The notes under the pieces: generated by a model
What the model saw: the letters and a program-made list of their open reading frames with translations, nothing else
The model's database searches: none
What the model was told of the DNA's origin: nothing
DNA from: Ruminococcus sp.
GTDB taxonomy: Bacteria > Bacillota > Clostridia > Oscillospirales > Ruminococcaceae
Length of the DNA: 46,796 nt
Assembly: GCA_021200415.1 (NCBI GenBank)
Contig: JAJQGO010000033.1
Coordinates: 1-46,796 of the forward strand
Reading direction: 5' to 3'
Part shown: one piece after another, positions 43,537 through 46,796 of the stretch
Position numbering within the stretch: position 1 is the stretch's first letter
Layout of the letters: every line of letters starts with the position of its first letter
Made by a program: the position numbers and the translations under genes

Positions 43537-46500
43537 TTATCCCTCACTATGCAAATAGGCGTAGTTATGTTTCACCTCATTGTACATTTGAAATCCTTTT
43601 TTCACCATTGCGGTGTCTTCAGAATTATCCAGCTTTCCTGTATCTATAATAGAATAAAGACTTCCTCCACCTACTAATTCTAATTCCGAAAATCCACCGG
43701 CATTACCTATATAACCATACAAGATGTTTCCGAATATTTCTGCATTTATTTCCTCGCCATTAAAAACGAACGGAAGAGTACTATGATAAAAAGGCATATC
43801 GGTGTTTGTATTTTCACACATATCATTCCAATGTTCTTCTAATTTGATGTTGTAAAGTCCTTTGTTTTTCACACGATCTATCAACCATGTATAATCATAT
43901 ATAGCATCCCTAAAACTAATGCATATTTGCGACGAATCATCATAATATTGTGTAATCCTATAAGGTTGTTTCATTATTGATAAGGGAACAATTAAATTTT
44001 TATTATCATTATCATACACATCAGCATTGCACAGAAAATAGTGTGTATGAAAATCATTCGCACCATACTTTAAGAATTTATTTAATGAATCCGTGAAGTC
44101 ATACACATAAATAGTCTCACGTTCATTAGAACTTTCGCTTTCAACCACAAGATATTCTGAATCATCCATAGGAATGCTTACTGGTGTGTAATTATTTTTG
44201 AAATAATTTTGTACACTATTTTCAAGAAGCATATCATTATATTCAAATCCTGCATCAGTCGCTGATTTTAAAATTGAATAAAATGTTGTTTTATCTATTC
44301 CCTGGTTATCTAATTGTCCTTCGTTATACAATCTATGATTTAATTGATATAGCATAACAGCAGATTTCGTTGCACCACCAAATCTTCCATAATAAGCACC
44401 GCCCATATCTAAGTACCCTAAATATTCAAGCGCTTTTTGTAAATACATTATATTCTCTCTGGTATATTGCAAGGATTGATCAGCAAATGATGTAAATTCA
44501 TTGTTCTCGATTCCGAGATCATCCATTTTATCATATGCCTCACTTATCTTTGCTAAACTTTCAGCACTTAGTGCACCAAAAATTTCTCCGTTGTTACATG
44601 AATCTAAAGGATTCGGATCACAAGTATCCGAAAGTCCATCCCCATCCGTATCCACAAGACGCGGATCAGAAGTCATGGTAAATGTAACTGTTCCGGTTAA
44701 TTCATCATAATGAAAGATAATTTCTTCACCGTCCAATAAACCGTCACCATCAGAATCAGGATTAGTTGGATCCGTTACAAATGTATCTGTCTCATCATTT
44801 TGATCAGTATGAATAACTGTACCATCCTGCAACTGCATTCCAACAATTTCAAAAATATCCGGCAAACCATCCTCATCAAAATCAGTCATATCAATATCTT
44901 TTGCTCGTGCAACACCGATTTCGGTATAAAGATCAGATATTTCTTCATTCGTTGAAGTGTAGTAATACTCGCCGCCTGTTGTCTCTGCAATCTTATGCAG
45001 AATTTCTTCGTTGACCTCTGCACCAACACCAACCGTATAGATTTTGATATCTGCATTTTTGGCTTCTGTCAGTAAATTTTCATCCAGTGGGTCATCCAAT
45101 TCATCCAACATACCGCCATCGGATATCAAGATTATCATTTTTCCAACATTGTCTTCTGTTATTTCCTGATTGGATAAAAGCATAGATATGGATTTTTCTA
45201 AAACTGGGTTGAAATTGGTTGAACCTTCCTGATACAGATTGTACAAGGAAGATTTTAAAATACTTTGATCGCTTGTGAAATCACAAAGTTGACTTGTTGT
45301 GTAATTAAATCCGATTACCGCTGCCTGATCATCTTCCTCCATAGCACCAATTAAAATATTGGCTGCCATATGTCTCTTGCTTACAGTCCCATCAGAATTC
45401 GGCTCAGGGTCTAAGTCCTCCATGCTTCCCGAACAGTCAATTGCGTATACAACATTATACGAGTCATACCTCGAGTAATCCAAACTAGTAGCCCATGCTG
45501 CCGCCCATTCGGTGCGATTGACAATCATATATTTGCTGAAATGTGGTAAGGTTGCCTTTACAACACTATTTGCAGAATCCAATGTACAGTCAACAAATTC
45601 AAACGTTTGTTCATCTTCATTATACCACAAAATAGCTAGTTCGTCAAATGAAGTTTCGCCAAGACAGTTCCTTCTTATCTTAAAGCTGAGTTCCGCTTCG
45701 TCAAACTGTGAGGCGGAGTTAATATCATAGGGATTACCTATCAATCCTACGACATTAGAGCAAAGTACATCTTTTCCCATAATATCCGTGATAGATGTAT
45801 TTGCATTGATATTTCCTGTACCTTCAAAGGAAATGCTCACTGACTCAATTGGATTGGTTTCATCGTCTATCTTTAGTGTCAATGTTTGTCTTACTTTTTC
45901 ATCACAGTCTAAAGTACCATCGAAGTCAGTGTCTGGCAAAGTCGGATCAAAGCCAAGAGCGACATCATCGCCATCACTCAATGTATCACTGTCAGTATCG
46001 TATTTTAACGGATCAGAATGATAGATCTTGACCTCATCACCGTCTATTAGACCGTCACCGTCTGTATCCTCGTCATAGCAGTCCGTTTCGTTTGCAATTT
46101 CTTCAATGTTATTCAAATTGTCGTCATCAAAATCTTCCTGACCGTCGTTTGTCCCATTCCCGTCTGTATCATACAATGTAGGTTCGGTAAAGGTCTTAAA
46201 TATTTCGTCATAATCTGACAAGCCGTCGCCATCGGTATCTACTTTTTGGGGATCAGTATCAATATATTTTTCTACCTTATCAGGTAAGCCGTCTCCATCC
46301 GTATCAGGATAGTTGTTCCACTCATTAATCGGTATCCATTCCAAAATTTCAAACCATGGACGAAACCAATACAAATCTTCGCTGTAACCATTCGGGAAAA
46401 TCAGTCCAAGGCATTCACCTGTTGTCGGATCAATATAATCAAAATTGAATGTACGCAAGGTATTTGGTGTTCCGTCTTCTTCGTTGATGTATTCATTCGG

Positions 46501-46796
46501 ATTATCCCACAAAATCGTCTGTCTTCCATCGGGATAGTAGAAACGAATGGAATGTGTACCGGAAGAGTAAACTGATTTTTCACCGGAAGCCTCGTTTACT
46601 TCCCATGTTGGACCTTGGAAGTTAATTAGACCGGCTGTCCATTTCCCTTCCATATCGGTCAGCGTTATGTAGTTCCAGTTGTGATTAATTTCCAGATAAT
46701 CATTGTCATCAGTCATCAAAATAGTATCGTAACAATTTATTTGACCAAAATTGAAATCACCGCCAATCAGAACAGCACCACCATTTAAATTCATGG
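43537..46796 (-). CDS. Large vWA, calcium-repeat and toxin-44-like surface protein (5' end missing)
   Basis: At least 1085 residues; the true start is beyond the window. Calcium-binding thrombospondin type 3-like repeats occur at about 164-300 (DTDGDGLPDKVEKY and repeats) and 645-750. A von Willebrand A domain (about 447-640) has the metal site D453-x-S455-x-S457 (AIDCSGSMED). A peptidoglycan-binding-like segment lies near 790-850 (LQKALEYLGYLD). The last 180 residues, with a FGNILYGYIGNAGGFSELEL stretch and VKKGFQMYNE, resemble the polymorphic toxin type 44 domain. It is probably a secreted or surface effector with a C-terminal toxin. The gene right behind it fits an immunity gene. Confidence 0.75.
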   Translation of the reverse strand, partial: MNLNGGAVLIGGDFNFGQINCYDTILMTDDNDYLEINHNWNYITLTDMEGKWTAGLINFQGPTWEVNEASGEKSVYSSGTHSIRFYYPDGRQTILWDNPNEYINEEDGTPNTLRTFNFDYIDPTTGECLGLIFPNGYSEDLYWFRPWFEILEWIPINEWNNYPDTDGDGLPDKVEKYIDTDPQKVDTDGDGLSDYDEIFKTFTEPTLYDTDGNGTNDGQEDFDDDNLNNIEEIANETDCYDEDTDGDGLIDGDEVKIYHSDPLKYDTDSDTLSDGDDVALGFDPTLPDTDFDGTLDCDEKVRQTLTLKIDDETNPIESVSISFEGTGNINANTSITDIMGKDVLCSNVVGLIGNPYDINSASQFDEAELSFKIRRNCLGETSFDELAILWYNEDEQTFEFVDCTLDSANSVVKATLPHFSKYMIVNRTEWAAAWATSLDYSRYDSYNVVYAIDCSGSMEDLDPEPNSDGTVSKRHMAANILIGAMEEDDQAAVIGFNYTTSQLCDFTSDQSILKSSLYNLYQEGSTNFNPVLEKSISMLLSNQEITEDNVGKMIILISDGGMLDELDDPLDENLLTEAKNADIKIYTVGVGAEVNEEILHKIAETTGGEYYYTSTNEEISDLYTEIGVARAKDIDMTDFDEDGLPDIFEIVGMQLQDGTVIHTDQNDETDTFVTDPTNPDSDGDGLLDGEEIIFHYDELTGTVTFTMTSDPRLVDTDGDGLSDTCDPNPLDSCNNGEIFGALSAESLAKISEAYDKMDDLGIENNEFTSFADQSLQYTRENIMYLQKALEYLGYLDMGGAYYGRFGGATKSAVMLYQLNHRLYNEGQLDNQGIDKTTFYSILKSATDAGFEYNDMLLENSVQNYFKNNYTPVSIPMDDSEYLVVESESSNERETIYVYDFTDSLNKFLKYGANDFHTHYFLCNADVYDNDNKNLIVPLSIMKQPYRITQYYDDSSQICISFRDAIYDYTWLIDRVKNKGLYNIKLEEHWNDMCENTNTDMPFYHSTLPFVFNGEEINAEIFGNILYGYIGNAGGFSELELVGGGSLYSIIDTGKLDNSEDTAMVKKGFQMYNEVKHNYAYLHSEG

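Overview
The window looks like a chromosomal contig of a spore-forming, Ruminococcus-like member of the Oscillospiraceae (Firmicutes). This rests on dockerin-bearing secreted proteins, a spoIIGA-sigE pair, Gram-positive sigma-A promoters and GGAGG ribosome sites, a Firmicutes-type rpsO-pnp pair and an SPKTG sortase signal. No tRNA, rRNA or CRISPR array was seen.

Bases 141-16353 (all minus strand) are one long Wzx/Wzy-type capsule or exopolysaccharide operon. It starts with a fused chain-length regulator/tyrosine kinase and its PHP-type phosphatase. The initiating sugar-phosphate transferase, glycosyltransferases, UDP-glucuronate synthesis and epimerisation, a TupA-like ATP-grasp protein, a radical SAM/SPASM protein, the polymerase, a pyruvyl-transferase-like protein, the flippase and a nitroreductase-like protein follow. 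A perfect sigma-A promoter lies at 16577-16612, and a long leader carries a (TA)17 tract.

Bases 16667-33301 are housekeeping genes, mostly plus strand: rpsO and pnp with structured leaders, a dockerin-only secreted protein, a DUF134-NifX fusion, a hot-dog thioesterase, a cardiolipin-synthase-like enzyme, spoIIGA-sigE, recJ, and a relA/spoT - metallo-hydrolase - hemZ - rlmD run.

Bases 33416-35980 hold a tightly overlapping three-gene operon (macrodomain, SirTM-type sirtuin, DUF1848 protein) that looks like a reversible protein ADP-ribosylation module. Bases 35981-38397 are accessory DNA: a wrecked serine recombinase interrupted by a 252-bp TTAA-flanked element with inverted ends, a TM2 protein and an HTH-gene remnant.

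Bases 38398-41714 (minus) form an apparent peptide-signalling operon. Two tandem LytTR/AgrA-like operators (9-bp repeats separated by 12 bp, the whole unit duplicated 118 bp apart) precede an AgrD-like cyclic-peptide precursor with the predicted core CTWWD. A wall-anchored BspA-type protein, a 34-residue peptide and a secreted dockerin protein come next. No agrB, agrC or agrA is present in the window.

Bases 41836-46796 (minus) are a polymorphic-toxin locus: the 3' part of a large vWA / calcium-repeat / peptidoglycan-binding protein with a toxin-44-like C-terminus, a candidate immunity protein directly behind it, and then decayed cassettes. These include an RHS tail with an in-frame stop and a duplicated scrap of the vWA gene.
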